From Verrucomicrobium spinosum DSM 4136 = JCM 18804 (GTDB lineage Bacteria; Verrucomicrobiota; Verrucomicrobiia; Verrucomicrobiales; Verrucomicrobiaceae): a DNA stretch of 64,000 nt. Location: the NCBI RefSeq assembly GCF_000172155.1, contig NZ_ABIZ01000001.1:1798001-1862000 (forward strand), read 5' to 3'. Positions 1 to 8,245 of the stretch are shown piece after piece; position 1 is the first letter of the stretch; every line of letters begins with the position of its first letter. The notes under the pieces are model-generated. The model was not told where the DNA came from. It saw nothing but the letters and a program-made list of their open reading frames with translations, and did no database searches. The translations under genes and the position numbers were made by a program.

Positions 1-4
1 TGGG

Positions 5-832
5 GTGGCCCAGCTCTTGGGGGAGAAGGAGTTCCCCAGCTATTTCAATCGAGCCGCACTGCTGGCGGCCCTGATCGGGCTGCCCTTCTTGCTCAAAGCG
101 TTGCACATGCCGTTCCGCGAGATCGTGGGCAATGTGCCCTTTGCCCGCGGCATCAGGCAGTTTGGCACCACCTTCCTGGTCGCGCTCCTCTCCGTGGGCG
201 TGCTGGCCTGGGTGTGTCTCACCTTCGGAGTCTCCCGGCTCAAGCCAGCGCCAGACTATCTGGACTTTGGCTCCGCCCTTGCCTCCGGGCTCACGGTCGG
301 CATTCTGGAGGAGTTCCTCTTTCGCGGGGTCATCCTGGTCATTCTCTGCCGCTCCTTGGGGAGCCGTTCCGGCCTGTTCTGGACCACCGCCTTCTTTTCC
401 ATCCTGCACTTCCTCAAGCCTCCGCTGGATGGAGCGCTGCCCAATGATCAGGTCACCTGGTTCAGCGGCTTCTGGGTCATCACCCAGCTCTTCCGGGGCT
501 TTGGCCTCTGGCAGAATGTCGTGGGCGAGTTCCTGGTGCTGGCCGCCGTCGGCTGGGCCCTGGGGCGCGCCCGGCTCGGCAGTGGCGGGCTCTGGTACAG
601 CATCGGCCTTCACGCCGGCTGGGTCTTTGGCATGAAGTACTTCAGCAGCCTGGTCTTCACCACCCGGATCCTCCGCAACGGGGAACTCGACCCCTGGCTG
701 GTGCGGAACACCTGCCGCGCCATCGTCAGCCCCGTAGTGGGCATCGTACCGCTCCTCATCATCTTCTCCACCGGCATGGTGGCCGTCTGGATCGCCTCGC
801 GGAAGAAGGAGGAGAAGGTGCTTGGTGCTTAG
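5..832 (+). CDS. CPBP family intramembrane metalloprotease (possibly 5' truncated)
   Basis: A polytopic membrane protein of the CPBP (Abi/Rce1-like) family, predicted to cleave peptides within the membrane. The three family motifs are visible: EExxxR as EEFLFR at about residues 102-107, FxxxH as FSILH about 25 residues later, and a third conserved His in GLHAGW near residue 205. Several hydrophobic stretches lie between them. The reading frame opens with GTG at base 5 and is still open to the window edge, so the true start may lie upstream and the N-terminus given here is provisional. The substrate is unknown; bacterial members range from bacteriocin self-immunity to protein maturation. The stop codon is embedded in a short tandem word (GTGCTT repeats) that recurs at other gene ends in this window. 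Confidence 0.85.
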   Translation: MAQLLGEKEFPSYFNRAALLAALIGLPFLLKALHMPFREIVGNVPFARGIRQFGTTFLVALLSVGVLAWVCLTFGVSRLKPAPDYLDFGSALASGLTVGILEEFLFRGVILVILCRSLGSRSGLFWTTAFFSILHFLKPPLDGALPNDQVTWFSGFWVITQLFRGFGLWQNVVGEFLVLAAVGWALGRARLGSGGLWYSIGLHAGWVFGMKYFSSLVFTTRILRNGELDPWLVRNTCRAIVSPVVGIVPLLIIFSTGMVAVWIASRKKEEKVLGA

Positions 833-1005
833 TGCTTGGTTCGGCGGGGTCGTCTCCAGTGGCGGAACGGCAAGCCACTGGCGGCTCAGGTCTTGTGTCT
901 TTCGTCTTCCCGTCTTGTGTCTCCGCCGCAGGCGGCAAAAGATCCGCAAAAACCCGTTGCCACATCCGCAGGTAGCCCCTTAAATCGCCGCTCTTATTCC
1001 CGTAC
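833..1005. repeat. Intergenic spacer with short tandem words
   Basis: No gene is seen. The stretch begins with GTGCTTGG/GTGCTTAG words running out of the protease stop codon. It then holds repeated TCTTGTGTC-like words around 890-923 and a short GC-rich hairpin before the tRNA. It looks like part of the gene-end repeat class seen throughout the window. Confidence 0.4.
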
Positions 1006-1087
1006 GCCAGAGTGGCGGAATTGGTAGACGCGCCAGACTTAGGATCTGGTTTGGAAACAAGTGCAGGTTCGAGTCCTGTCTCTGGTA
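1006..1087 (+). tRNA. tRNA-Leu (anticodon UAG)
   Basis: A complete cloverleaf is readable. The acceptor arms GCCAGAG (1006-1012) and CTCTGGT (1080-1086) pair, with discriminator A at 1087. The D-arm contains TTGGTAGAC. The anticodon stem CCAGA/TCTGG encloses the loop CTTAGGA with anticodon TAG at 1040-1042, reading CUA leucine codons. A T-arm with GGTTCGAGTCC is present. The variable arm is compact for a class II tRNA and the whole gene is 82 nt. CCA is not encoded. Confidence 0.95.
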
Positions 1088-1143
1088 CGGGGTTGAGGTT
1101 CGGTCTCTTGAGGGCAGTCGAGAAGTGGTCCCTTTTGTCAGCC

Positions 1144-1560
1144 TCAATGGTCCCCTGCCGGGGCCGCAGCATGACCCGCCCGATGGAAGATGGCGGCTTC
1201 CAGAATGGAGTCGAGTTGTTCAAGCCCAAAGGGCTTGGGCAGGTGGTGACATCCGTCGATGAGGGCGCTTTCGACATCGCGATCCGTGGCGGCCCCGCTC
1301 ATGGCCACGCGATACGGTGGGGCAGGGGCGTGTGGGCCCACGAAGAGCAGGTCCCATCCGTCTCCGTCAGGGAGATGTTTGTCGCAGATCAGCAGGTCCC
1401 ATTTACCTTCAGGGAAGGTCCTCCGGGCATGGTCCATGTCACAGGCCGAAACCACGGTGTGACCCTTGGCCCTCAAGTAAAACGACAAGAGCCTGAGGAT
1501 GGCTTCTTGGTCCTCCACAATAAAAATGCGAAGGCTATCCTCGGGGGTGACAGGCTTCAT
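1144..1560 (-). CDS. Stand-alone response-regulator receiver protein
   Basis: A 138-residue protein consisting essentially of one CheY-like receiver domain with no output domain. The acidic pocket is E16-D17, the phospho-acceptor is D60 in LLICD, the conserved Ser follows in AMSG, and the conserved Lys sits in the LPKPF motif near residue 108. Such proteins relay phosphate by protein-protein contact within phosphorelays or chemosensory pathways. No cognate kinase is adjacent; the nearest kinases are 13 kb away. The gene is convergent with the tRNA-Leu gene and ends about 57 bp from it. Confidence 0.85.
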   Translation of the reverse strand: MKPVTPEDSLRIFIVEDQEAILRLLSFYLRAKGHTVVSACDMDHARRTFPEGKWDLLICDKHLPDGDGWDLLFVGPHAPAPPYRVAMSGAATDRDVESALIDGCHHLPKPFGLEQLDSILEAAIFHRAGHAAAPAGDH

Positions 1561-1640
1561 GATACCCTATCGTAGGCCCCTGTTGGATCTGCACAACCCC
1601 TTCATTGCCACTCAATTGAGGGGAAGGAAAGTGCTTAGTG

Positions 1641-1679
1641 CTTGGTTCTTGGTTCTTGGTTCTTGGTTCTTGGTTCTTG
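1641..1679 (+). repeat. 7-bp tandem repeat (TTGGTTC)
   Basis: The 7-base word TTGGTTC is repeated about five times in a row, directly preceded by GTGCTTAGTGC. It lies at the edge of the large mosaic repeat block upstream of the receiver gene. Confidence 0.9.
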
Positions 1680-1699
1680 GGGCGGCGCAGGCGCGGGCG

Positions 1700-2290
1700 A
1701 TAGGGCTGTGTCCTGGATTCAGCCCAATGCCATCAGGGAAAAGCTGGTGAGGTCGATGATTCGCCTTTGGCGAACGAGCTGAGGGCTGAAAGCCCGGCAT
1801 GATAGCAGCCTTGGGCAACGCCCAAGGTTGGCGTTGGTTTTAGAGGTTGAGGGCTGTAGGCCCGGGGTCATTCAGGGATGCTCGTCGTGGGCAGGATGGA
1901 TGAGGCCGGGCCTTCAGCCCTCCGATTCTCTTTCAACCCCTAACCTGGGGCGCTGCCCCAGGCTGGTATGACACCGGACCGTTGGTCCTCAGTTTCATCA
2001 TGCAACGGCGTTGATCGCTCTGCCCAACCTTTTTCCCTGATGGCATTGGGCTTCAGCCAGTGAGAAGCTTTTCTGAGCCGTCTCGCATACGGGACCTCTG
2101 CCATCAGGGAAGCAAGTCGTCGCTCGTCCTCGTAGCACCTCCTTGGGGTGCAAGTGGAGGGCTGAAAGCCCGAAACAACTCCAGACGCTTGGGCAGTCGC
2201 CCATGGCTGCAACGAGTCCGGACCTTCGGTCCTTTTGGAACCTGTGATCTCACCAACTGGAACCTCAATGAGCCAGCCATGCACCCCGCA
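1700..2290. repeat. Mosaic hairpin repeat block (copy 1)
   Basis: Non-coding block built from short self-complementary modules: GGGCTGAAAGCCC-like, CCTTGGGC-AAC-GCCCAAGG-like, and GGACCTTCGGTCC-like words. The part around 1726-2050 is almost identical to bases around 49298-49625, including the module order and the TTCGCC/GGCGAA hairpin. Open frames crossing it are not credible genes: their sequence changes character with each repeat module and no family is recognised. Confidence 0.8.
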
Positions 2291-2316
2291 CCCCTCGCCG
2301 CACCAAGCACTAAGCA

Positions 2317-5148
2317 CTAAGCCCCCACCCTCACCACGACCACGATTTCCTCCGTGAGCCGCACCACGACGGGGTGCCCTGGTGCGGGGAGGGTCCCTTC
2401 TTTCGTGAGGACCTTGAAGATGGGCCGTTGCACGGAGACAGCGGTGCGTTTGGTAGTTTCCTCTTCCTGCCAGGGGAACTCGTAGCGCACGTTTTGAAAG
2501 GTGTCGGTCACCACTTGGGGAGGGGACAGGTCGCGGGTGAGCGTCCACTTTTCCTCGTTCACTTCGAGGCGGGTGCCCACGATCCGGTTCTGCAGGTTGA
2601 TCTGATCGTCGTACTCGGAGTCCGGTGGCATCACGGCTGGGGCGTTGATGAGGGCGGCTTGATCCTCCGTGTAGGGATGGGTGCGGCCGTTGGTGAAGTA
2701 GTAGTCGGTGCCGGAGGTGAGGGTCGCGGTGTAGTCCCGGGTGCCCAGTCGCAGCACGGTGGACACATCCAGCACGGCCCGGGTGCCGGCGGCGGCCTCC
2801 GCCAGCAGTCGCTCCGCCAGGGCCCTGCTGTCACCGGGGATGGTTTCCGATTTGGGCAGGGGCAGGATCACGGCCTGGACCAGGGAACTGCGGGCGGGTG
2901 CCGGGGGCTCGACGGGCTGCACGAGAGCGGGCTGATCCTCCTTGTTCACTCCTATGACCCACCAGCGCAGACGGGATCCCGTTGCACCCGGAGTGGTGGC
3001 ATCCGGCGCTGTGGACACGGCGACCACCTGCGGCTGCCTGGGCGGGAGCTTTGCGCTCAGGTGGAGCAGATCGGTGGGGAAGGCTGGGCGCCTGATTCCG
3101 GAATTGGCGGCGTTGGTTCCTGAAACTGAGGGCTGCCAGATGCCCCAGTGTCGCCAGGCGGGCGTCCCGATGGCGATCAGCTCGGCATTCACCACCGCCA
3201 GACCTGACTGCGCATCCACGGTGATGTCCATCCGTTCCTTTGCCCCCGTCGCCATCTGCTCCAGGTGGCGCATGTTGAAGTAGATGCCTTTGGCATGCGG
3301 GGCGGTGTTCACATAGGGACCGCCGTAAAAGTTCACGGGTTGGGTCGCATTCCATCGTGAGGTGTTGTCTGCGATCTGGCGGCGCGTGTTCATTGCCACC
3401 ACCGTGGCCTGACCCTGTTGGGTGGCGCCCAGGAGTTGGTTGGCCAGGCTGCCGGCCTGATCGGGGGCCAGGGCCAGGGCTTTCACCATCCAGTCCAGCG
3501 GCGTGTCGATCTGCCAGACGGTGGTGTGAAGAAGAGGCGGGGCTGCTGCGGGGCCATTGTCGGGACCAAAGGGATCGCGAATCACGGGTGTCCGCGGCGG
3601 TTCTGTCGCGGGCGATTGCGGTGCCTGAGGCGGTGGGGTGCCGTCCATCACCCGCGCAAACGTGGCCAGCATCCGCTTCCCCTGTTGGCTGGTGCTGAGG
3701 AGCACCGCTTTCCCAGGCGGGAATGCCGACAGAGTCTCCAGCGAGAAGCCCTCCTCCTCGCGGTAGGGGGCGTCGGCCAGCTCCAGGTTGCCTTCGTCCT
3801 GCTCCGTTCCTTCCATCGCGTGCTTCCACCGCCTCCACACCAGGGGAGCAGAGGGCTGGGAATGGCCCAACAGGGCGAGTTGCCAAGGGATGCCGCCACC
3901 GGGAGGGAGGACTATGCCGGAGGTTTGCAAGTTTAACTCGTAGCGGCGGCTGAACTCGTCGTCCTCCGCCTCACAGGGACGGAAAATGCGGTCATTGTGT
4001 GTGGGCTCGAACCCGGTGGAGTCATTCCATTTCACCACACTCCGGACAAAGAGATCGTTGTTGTCTGTGAGGCGGCTGGATTTGCCCAGAGTGGAGGACC
4101 CGCTCATCACTGATCGGAGCCGGACTTCGCCTCCGGGTTGTGCCTTGGCCAGCCACTGCCGCAGCCTCAGGCCGTCGTCCGCATCAGAACGGCGGGTCCG
4201 CAGCCAGCCCTGAGCGGCCTGTGCTGGCAGGTCCAAGGACCAGGCTTGCCAGGCTCCTGCCGCTGTTTCCAGCGGAGGGGCGTCTCCAGTCCGCTCTGCC
4301 ACATCGGGTGACAGCGTCAGTTTGCCAAACAAGACCCACACGTGCGTTGGGCTCGTCTCGGTATCCGGCTCACCCGCAGTGGCGAGCGGTTCCATCTGGG
4401 CGGCCAGCAGAAAGGGCTCGCTCAAGGGGGCAAGCAGGTGGCCCTGAAACTCCCAAGTGGGAAAGAGGAGTTTGGGCGCGGGGAAATGGGGGTGCACCCA
4501 GGCTGGCGACGGCCGCTTCACGGGCCGGGCGGCGCAGGTGACGTTGAGTTTGATCTCAACGCCGCCTTGATCGGGCTCCAAGGTCATTTCGCCCGTGGCG
4601 ATTGAGCCCACCGGGGATTGGTCCAGGTTGTCCAGCATCCTGTCCCAGATCTCCGGATTGAGCTGGGGGGCATTCTCCTGCATGATCCGCGACCAAAGTT
4701 GAGAAGACTCTCCTTGGCGGATGTAGTGCTGGGGACGCTGATAGCCGGACTTGAAGGCCTCCCGCGGCCCGGCCTCCGCCCGGAAGCTCTCCACTAGCAC
4801 GAGCTTCCCCGCAGCCTTCGCCTGAAGGAGCCAGCGATGCCACGAGAGGCTGCCTGCCTCATGATCCTGCTCCAGCGCTTTGGCGAACTCCACCGCTGGC
4901 ACCCGCAGCATCGCCATACTCAGGCGCATCTTCTTTTCATCCACCGGGTCTCCGGGCAGGAGAAATTCCAGCGGATCCGGCACGGGCGCTCCGGGGTAGG
5001 AACGAGACAGCAGGTGACCCTGCGCCTGAGCCTCCGTCACCCAGGGAGCATGCGGAACGGCCAGGCACGCCGCCAGGGCCACGGGGATGGTCCAGCTGGG
5101 CAGATGCGAGAGCAGAAAGCGGGCAGCGTGAGCCGGTTGAGGGGTCAT
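2317..5148 (-). CDS. Large secreted protein of unknown function (943 aa)
   Basis: I do not recognise a named family. The N-terminus has a signal-peptide-like segment (hydrophobic stretch about residues 20-35, Ala-rich end near VTEAQAQG about 38-44), so the protein is probably exported. Proline-rich linkers separate at least two or three similar modules in which a helix is followed by a G-x-A/V-x-V-L/V strand pattern (around residues 85-120, 455-490, 550-600 and 740-790). The last 150 residues (GTRLEVN..., then a beta-rich tail) faintly resemble the modified-residue-rich ends of verrucomicrobial secretin-like proteins. That resemblance is weak and is inference only. The stop lies in the GCACTAAGCACTAAGC word seen at other gene ends. 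Confidence 0.75.
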   Translation of the reverse strand: MTPQPAHAARFLLSHLPSWTIPVALAACLAVPHAPWVTEAQAQGHLLSRSYPGAPVPDPLEFLLPGDPVDEKKMRLSMAMLRVPAVEFAKALEQDHEAGSLSWHRWLLQAKAAGKLVLVESFRAEAGPREAFKSGYQRPQHYIRQGESSQLWSRIMQENAPQLNPEIWDRMLDNLDQSPVGSIATGEMTLEPDQGGVEIKLNVTCAARPVKRPSPAWVHPHFPAPKLLFPTWEFQGHLLAPLSEPFLLAAQMEPLATAGEPDTETSPTHVWVLFGKLTLSPDVAERTGDAPPLETAAGAWQAWSLDLPAQAAQGWLRTRRSDADDGLRLRQWLAKAQPGGEVRLRSVMSGSSTLGKSSRLTDNNDLFVRSVVKWNDSTGFEPTHNDRIFRPCEAEDDEFSRRYELNLQTSGIVLPPGGGIPWQLALLGHSQPSAPLVWRRWKHAMEGTEQDEGNLELADAPYREEEGFSLETLSAFPPGKAVLLSTSQQGKRMLATFARVMDGTPPPQAPQSPATEPPRTPVIRDPFGPDNGPAAAPPLLHTTVWQIDTPLDWMVKALALAPDQAGSLANQLLGATQQGQATVVAMNTRRQIADNTSRWNATQPVNFYGGPYVNTAPHAKGIYFNMRHLEQMATGAKERMDITVDAQSGLAVVNAELIAIGTPAWRHWGIWQPSVSGTNAANSGIRRPAFPTDLLHLSAKLPPRQPQVVAVSTAPDATTPGATGSRLRWWVIGVNKEDQPALVQPVEPPAPARSSLVQAVILPLPKSETIPGDSRALAERLLAEAAAGTRAVLDVSTVLRLGTRDYTATLTSGTDYYFTNGRTHPYTEDQAALINAPAVMPPDSEYDDQINLQNRIVGTRLEVNEEKWTLTRDLSPPQVVTDTFQNVRYEFPWQEEETTKRTAVSVQRPIFKVLTKEGTLPAPGHPVVVRLTEEIVVVVRVGA

Positions 5149-5186
5149 GCTGGCGAAGCGTATGGATTTATTCGATGGCTGTCAAG

Positions 5187-5290
5187 GAGTGATGGAGTGA
5201 TGGAGTGATGGAGTGATGGAGTGATGGAGTGATGGAGTGATGGAGTGATGGAGCGATGGAGCGATGGAGCGATGGAGCGATGGAGCGATG
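5187..5290. repeat. 8-bp minisatellite: 8 x GAGTGATG then 5 x GAGCGATG
   Basis: Thirteen perfect 8-base units lie upstream of the large secreted-protein gene. The first eight carry T at position 4 (5187-5250) and the last five carry C (5251-5290). The clean split into two homogeneous runs suggests recent slippage expansion of two variants. The rest of 5149-5484 contains no gene. Confidence 0.95.
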
Positions 5291-5484
5291 GATGGGGGGC
5301 GCGGTGATGCCATTGGTTAAAGGTAAGTACTTCGCCAGGTGAGAGGGGCGTGCTGGGAGGTTTGGCCGGTGAGCCGACTAAAGTCGGTACTCCAACCCGC
5401 TTCGTTGGAGCTCAAAGGCGGGGAGTGATCAACAAAGCTTGCGCTTTGCAGGTCCCCCGCGCCCGAAACTTCAAGCACCAAGCA

Positions 5485-6102
5485 CTAATCCCCCCCCCTC
5501 CCCACCAACCGTTCCACATGCTCCCTCACGCCCTCCGGCCAGTCGGCCATGAGTTCCGTCATGCGGGAGATGTCGCCGGCATGGAAGGCGCGTGTCACTT
5601 CCTCGAACTGGGGCAGGTCGCCGGCCAGCGCATGGAGGAAGCGGTGCACGGCCTCGGCGGCCTGGCGTTTCCGGTCGCGGTCGGCGTGGGTCTTGCGGGC
5701 GTCTTCCACCAGTTTCCGCAGGGCCACGGAGGCTCCGCCGGACTGTTGATTGAGCCATTCCCAGTGGCGGGGCAGGAGGGTCACCTCGCGGGCCACGACC
5801 CCCATCTTGGGCCGGCCGGGGCCGCGTTTCTCAGCGGTGCTTTCCTCTCCCGCAACTTCGGAGGGAGTTTCGGGAGATACACTGGCCGGGAGGAGACGGT
5901 TGGCGGCATCGGCGGCACTGCCGCGAAAGTCCACCTCCACGATCTGGCTCGTGACATCGTCGAACACCAAAACGGGGCCGACATCGAGACGCGAGGTCCA
6001 GGGGTGGGCTTCCAGGACAACTTCGGAAAGCGGGCCGGTGGCGATGCGTTGATGGCCGGCAAAGGCGATGACGGGTGATTGGGAGTGGAAGCGAGGATCC
6101 AT
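5485..6102 (-). CDS. DUF2239 family protein
   Basis: A 205-residue cytoplasmic protein matching the DUF2239 layout. A beta-rich N-terminal part (about residues 1-70) is followed by a variable linker. Then comes the highly conserved block beginning GRPKMGVVAREVTLLPRHW near residue 95, followed by a Gly-Gly-Ala-Ser-Val-Ala-Leu-Arg motif and a helical C-terminus. The function of the family is not established. The gene is divergent from the FIST-domain gene, and the shared 140-bp upstream region holds two palindromic motifs that could be operator sites. Confidence 0.9.
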   Translation of the reverse strand: MDPRFHSQSPVIAFAGHQRIATGPLSEVVLEAHPWTSRLDVGPVLVFDDVTSQIVEVDFRGSAADAANRLLPASVSPETPSEVAGEESTAEKRGPGRPKMGVVAREVTLLPRHWEWLNQQSGGASVALRKLVEDARKTHADRDRKRQAAEAVHRFLHALAGDLPQFEEVTRAFHAGDISRMTELMADWPEGVREHVERLVGRGGD

Positions 6103-6110
6103 GATGCTTA

Positions 6111-6154
6111 TTTAACCCGGGTGAAATGGGTGTCAATAATTTATCCGGGTAAAA
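6111..6154. promoter_or_regulatory. Candidate double operator between DUF2239 and FIST genes
   Basis: Two near-palindromic copies of a TTTA-N-CCGGGT-N-AAA motif lie just upstream of the DUF2239 start codon, at 6111-6126 and 6140-6154. Their starts are 29 bp apart, close to three helical turns. This arrangement is typical of a dimeric repressor bound twice. No regulator gene is adjacent. Confidence 0.55.
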
Positions 6155-6242
6155 TTGCGAGAGTAAAACCAGGCCCTGCCTCCCCCGGTTGCGGGATGCT
6201 TCCTCACTTGCCTTTGTGCCCCCATCTCTTAAGCTCCCGCAC

Positions 6243-7439
6243 ATGCCGATGGATAGCGCGATGGATGAAGCCCTTAACAGCACGGCTTTTGCAGAGTTGG
6301 TGTTGGGTGGTTTTGACGAAAAAGCCGTCCAAGCCGCGGGGGAGCGTGGCCGGGAGCGACTGGGAGGGAACGCCACGCTCGCCTTTATTTTTTGTACCTG
6401 CGATTATGCCGGTTCGCTGAAGGATCTCATTGAGCTCGTCCAGATCCATGCGCGGTGCCCCCACGTGGTGGGCATGTCGGCGAGCGGACTGGTGGGGGTG
6501 GGTCGGGAAGAGGAGGGGGAGCAGGGCTTTTCCCTGCTGCTGCTACGTCTGCCTCATGCAGAGGTCATGACCGCCTCCCTGGACTCTGATGAAGACTCCA
6601 GCGGCGAATGGTTGAGGACACGGCAGTGGAATGAGGGCGGCTGCACGGGCTGGGTGGTGCTGGGAAACCCGCTGAGCCTGGGGGAGGACTGGATGAGCGA
6701 GTGGAACACTCACGTGGGCCGCACCGCCACCTATGGCGGGCTGGCCAGTGGCAGCTTCCGTGCCGAGGATCTCTTTGTGTTCAACGAGCACGGTATTCAG
6801 AATGCGACTGCCGTGGCCGTGGGGTTTCGAGGAAACGTACGCCTCAGCGGGCTCGTCAGCCAGGGCTGTCGCCCCATTGGGGAGCCCCTCACCATCACGC
6901 GGGCCGAGCAGAACCTCATTCATCAACTGGCGTCCAAGAGCGCGTATGACCAGCTCCAGGCCGCCTTTCACAGCCTGCCGGAGACAGATCGTGAACATGC
7001 CCAGGGCAACATTCTCGTCGGTCTGGCCATGACGGAGTATCGGGAGGATTTTCACACAGGTGATTTCCTCGTACGCTCCATCCTCGGTGGCGATCCGAAC
7101 CTGGGTATTCTTGCCGTGGGTGCCACTCCGCGCACCGGGCAGACGCTGCAGTTTCAACTGCGCGACCATGAGGCCGCAGACACCGAGTTGCGCGAGCTCC
7201 TGCTGCTCAAGCGGCGCGAGCTGGCCCAATCTCCCTTTGCCGGCCTGCTCTTCACCTGCGGCGGCCGCGGCGAGCAGCTCTTTGGGAAACCGCATCACGA
7301 TGCCGGTCTCTTCCGCGACGCCTTTGGCTCCGTCCCCATGGCTGGGCTCTTCTGCAACGGTGAAATCGGGACCGTTGGTGAACGCGCCTATCTGCATGGC
7401 TTCACCGCCGCAGGCGTGATGTTGGTGGAGGGGGGGTAG
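6243..7439 (+). CDS. FIST N- and C-domain signal-transduction protein
   Basis: FIST domains are sensory modules that occur with or instead of PAS-type sensors in bacterial signalling and probably bind small ligands. The N-terminal FIST half carries the typical Gly-Met-Ser-Ala-Ser-Gly-Leu pattern (PHVVGMSASG, about residue 80). The C-terminal FIST_C half ends in the typical GLLFTCGGRG...F...GLFCNGEIG...LHGFTA series. No kinase or cyclase output domain is attached. The ATG at 6243 is chosen because the family begins close to it; an in-frame ATG at 6189 would add 18 residues of uncharacteristic sequence. Confidence 0.88.
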   Translation: MPMDSAMDEALNSTAFAELVLGGFDEKAVQAAGERGRERLGGNATLAFIFCTCDYAGSLKDLIELVQIHARCPHVVGMSASGLVGVGREEEGEQGFSLLLLRLPHAEVMTASLDSDEDSSGEWLRTRQWNEGGCTGWVVLGNPLSLGEDWMSEWNTHVGRTATYGGLASGSFRAEDLFVFNEHGIQNATAVAVGFRGNVRLSGLVSQGCRPIGEPLTITRAEQNLIHQLASKSAYDQLQAAFHSLPETDREHAQGNILVGLAMTEYREDFHTGDFLVRSILGGDPNLGILAVGATPRTGQTLQFQLRDHEAADTELRELLLLKRRELAQSPFAGLLFTCGGRGEQLFGKPHHDAGLFRDAFGSVPMAGLFCNGEIGTVGERAYLHGFTAAGVMLVEGG

Positions 7440-7594
7440 TGAAGGGGAAGGGGTTGGGTTCTAAGGATTAACCACAGAGGCACCGAGAACACAGAGGAAT
7501 GACTTTTAGACGGGTTTTCAGAATTGGGATTTGCGCCTTGAGCCTTCCTTGAAGTTTGGCGTTTGATATTTGAAGTTTGGATCCCCCAGTGGCA

Positions 7595-8026
7595 CTACTG
7601 GACCTTGGCGTGGCGGACTTTGTGTTTGGAGAGTTCGTCTGGAGTCAGGGCTGGAGCGGTGACTTCCACCGTTTCCCATTGCAAGATTTCCAACGGCTGT
7701 TCGCCATATCTCACCTGTGGCCAGGGGCGGCCGTATCTGCTTTCTACTGCTCCGGTGATGCCGTTGACGAAGTGCCGGGCGATGGAGGATTCAGGTTCGT
7801 CCCATGAGGTATCGCCGAAATCATACCAGTCGCCGATCACGGACTGAACTCTTTCGCCCCGTTGGCCAAGGCTCTTCAGGCGCCTTTCTGCCGCAATCCC
7901 TCGCAGTCGAGGTTCATGAGCCTTCGCGGAGACGGGATGCTGACACTCGAACCCGGAGGGTTCACCATGCATAGCCACGGGTCGACCGAGTGGAGCGAGG
8001 GCTACCCGTGGTTGGCAACGGTTCAC
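7595..8026 (-). pseudogene. Possible gene remnant fused to repeat sequence
   Basis: The C-terminal 80 residues of this frame (about 7840 down to 7595, starting near GDWYDFGDTSWDEPES) have composition and pattern like real protein. The N-terminal third runs into the inverted-repeat element at 7949-8214. I do not recognise the family. It may be the tail of a gene whose front was replaced by a repeat insertion, or a small real gene starting further in. Confidence is low either way. Confidence 0.3.
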
Positions 8027-8214
8027 ATTCTACCGCGGAGCGGTAGGCCCATCGTATTGCGAAACCCCAGACGCCAATCCCGCGAAGCATCCCATTCGCC
8101 GTTTGGCCCCGATTGGCCTACCGCTCCGCGGTAGAATTCCTGCCTCGTCTTCCATGGGTAGTCCTCGCTCCGCTCGGCCGACCCATGGCTACTCGTGGCG
8201 AACCCTCCGGGTTC
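7949..8214. repeat. 266-bp inverted-repeat element
   Basis: Two imperfect arms of about 100 bp (7949-8048 and 8114-8214) are reverse complements. The outer ends read GAACCCGGAGGGTTC and GAACCCTCCGGGTTC, and the inner ends CCGCGGAGCGGTAGG and CCTACCGCTCCGCGG. A fragment of the outer-end word recurs at about 44357-44373. No ORF of its own is present, so it resembles a non-autonomous mobile or structured repeat. Confidence 0.75.
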
Positions 8215-8245
8215 ATGACGTAACACGCCAACCAAGAGCCAGGCA

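Noticed and set aside
6204-6464. Minus-strand small frame opposite the FIST start
   Set aside because: Overlaps a well-supported FIST gene and has no features of its own.
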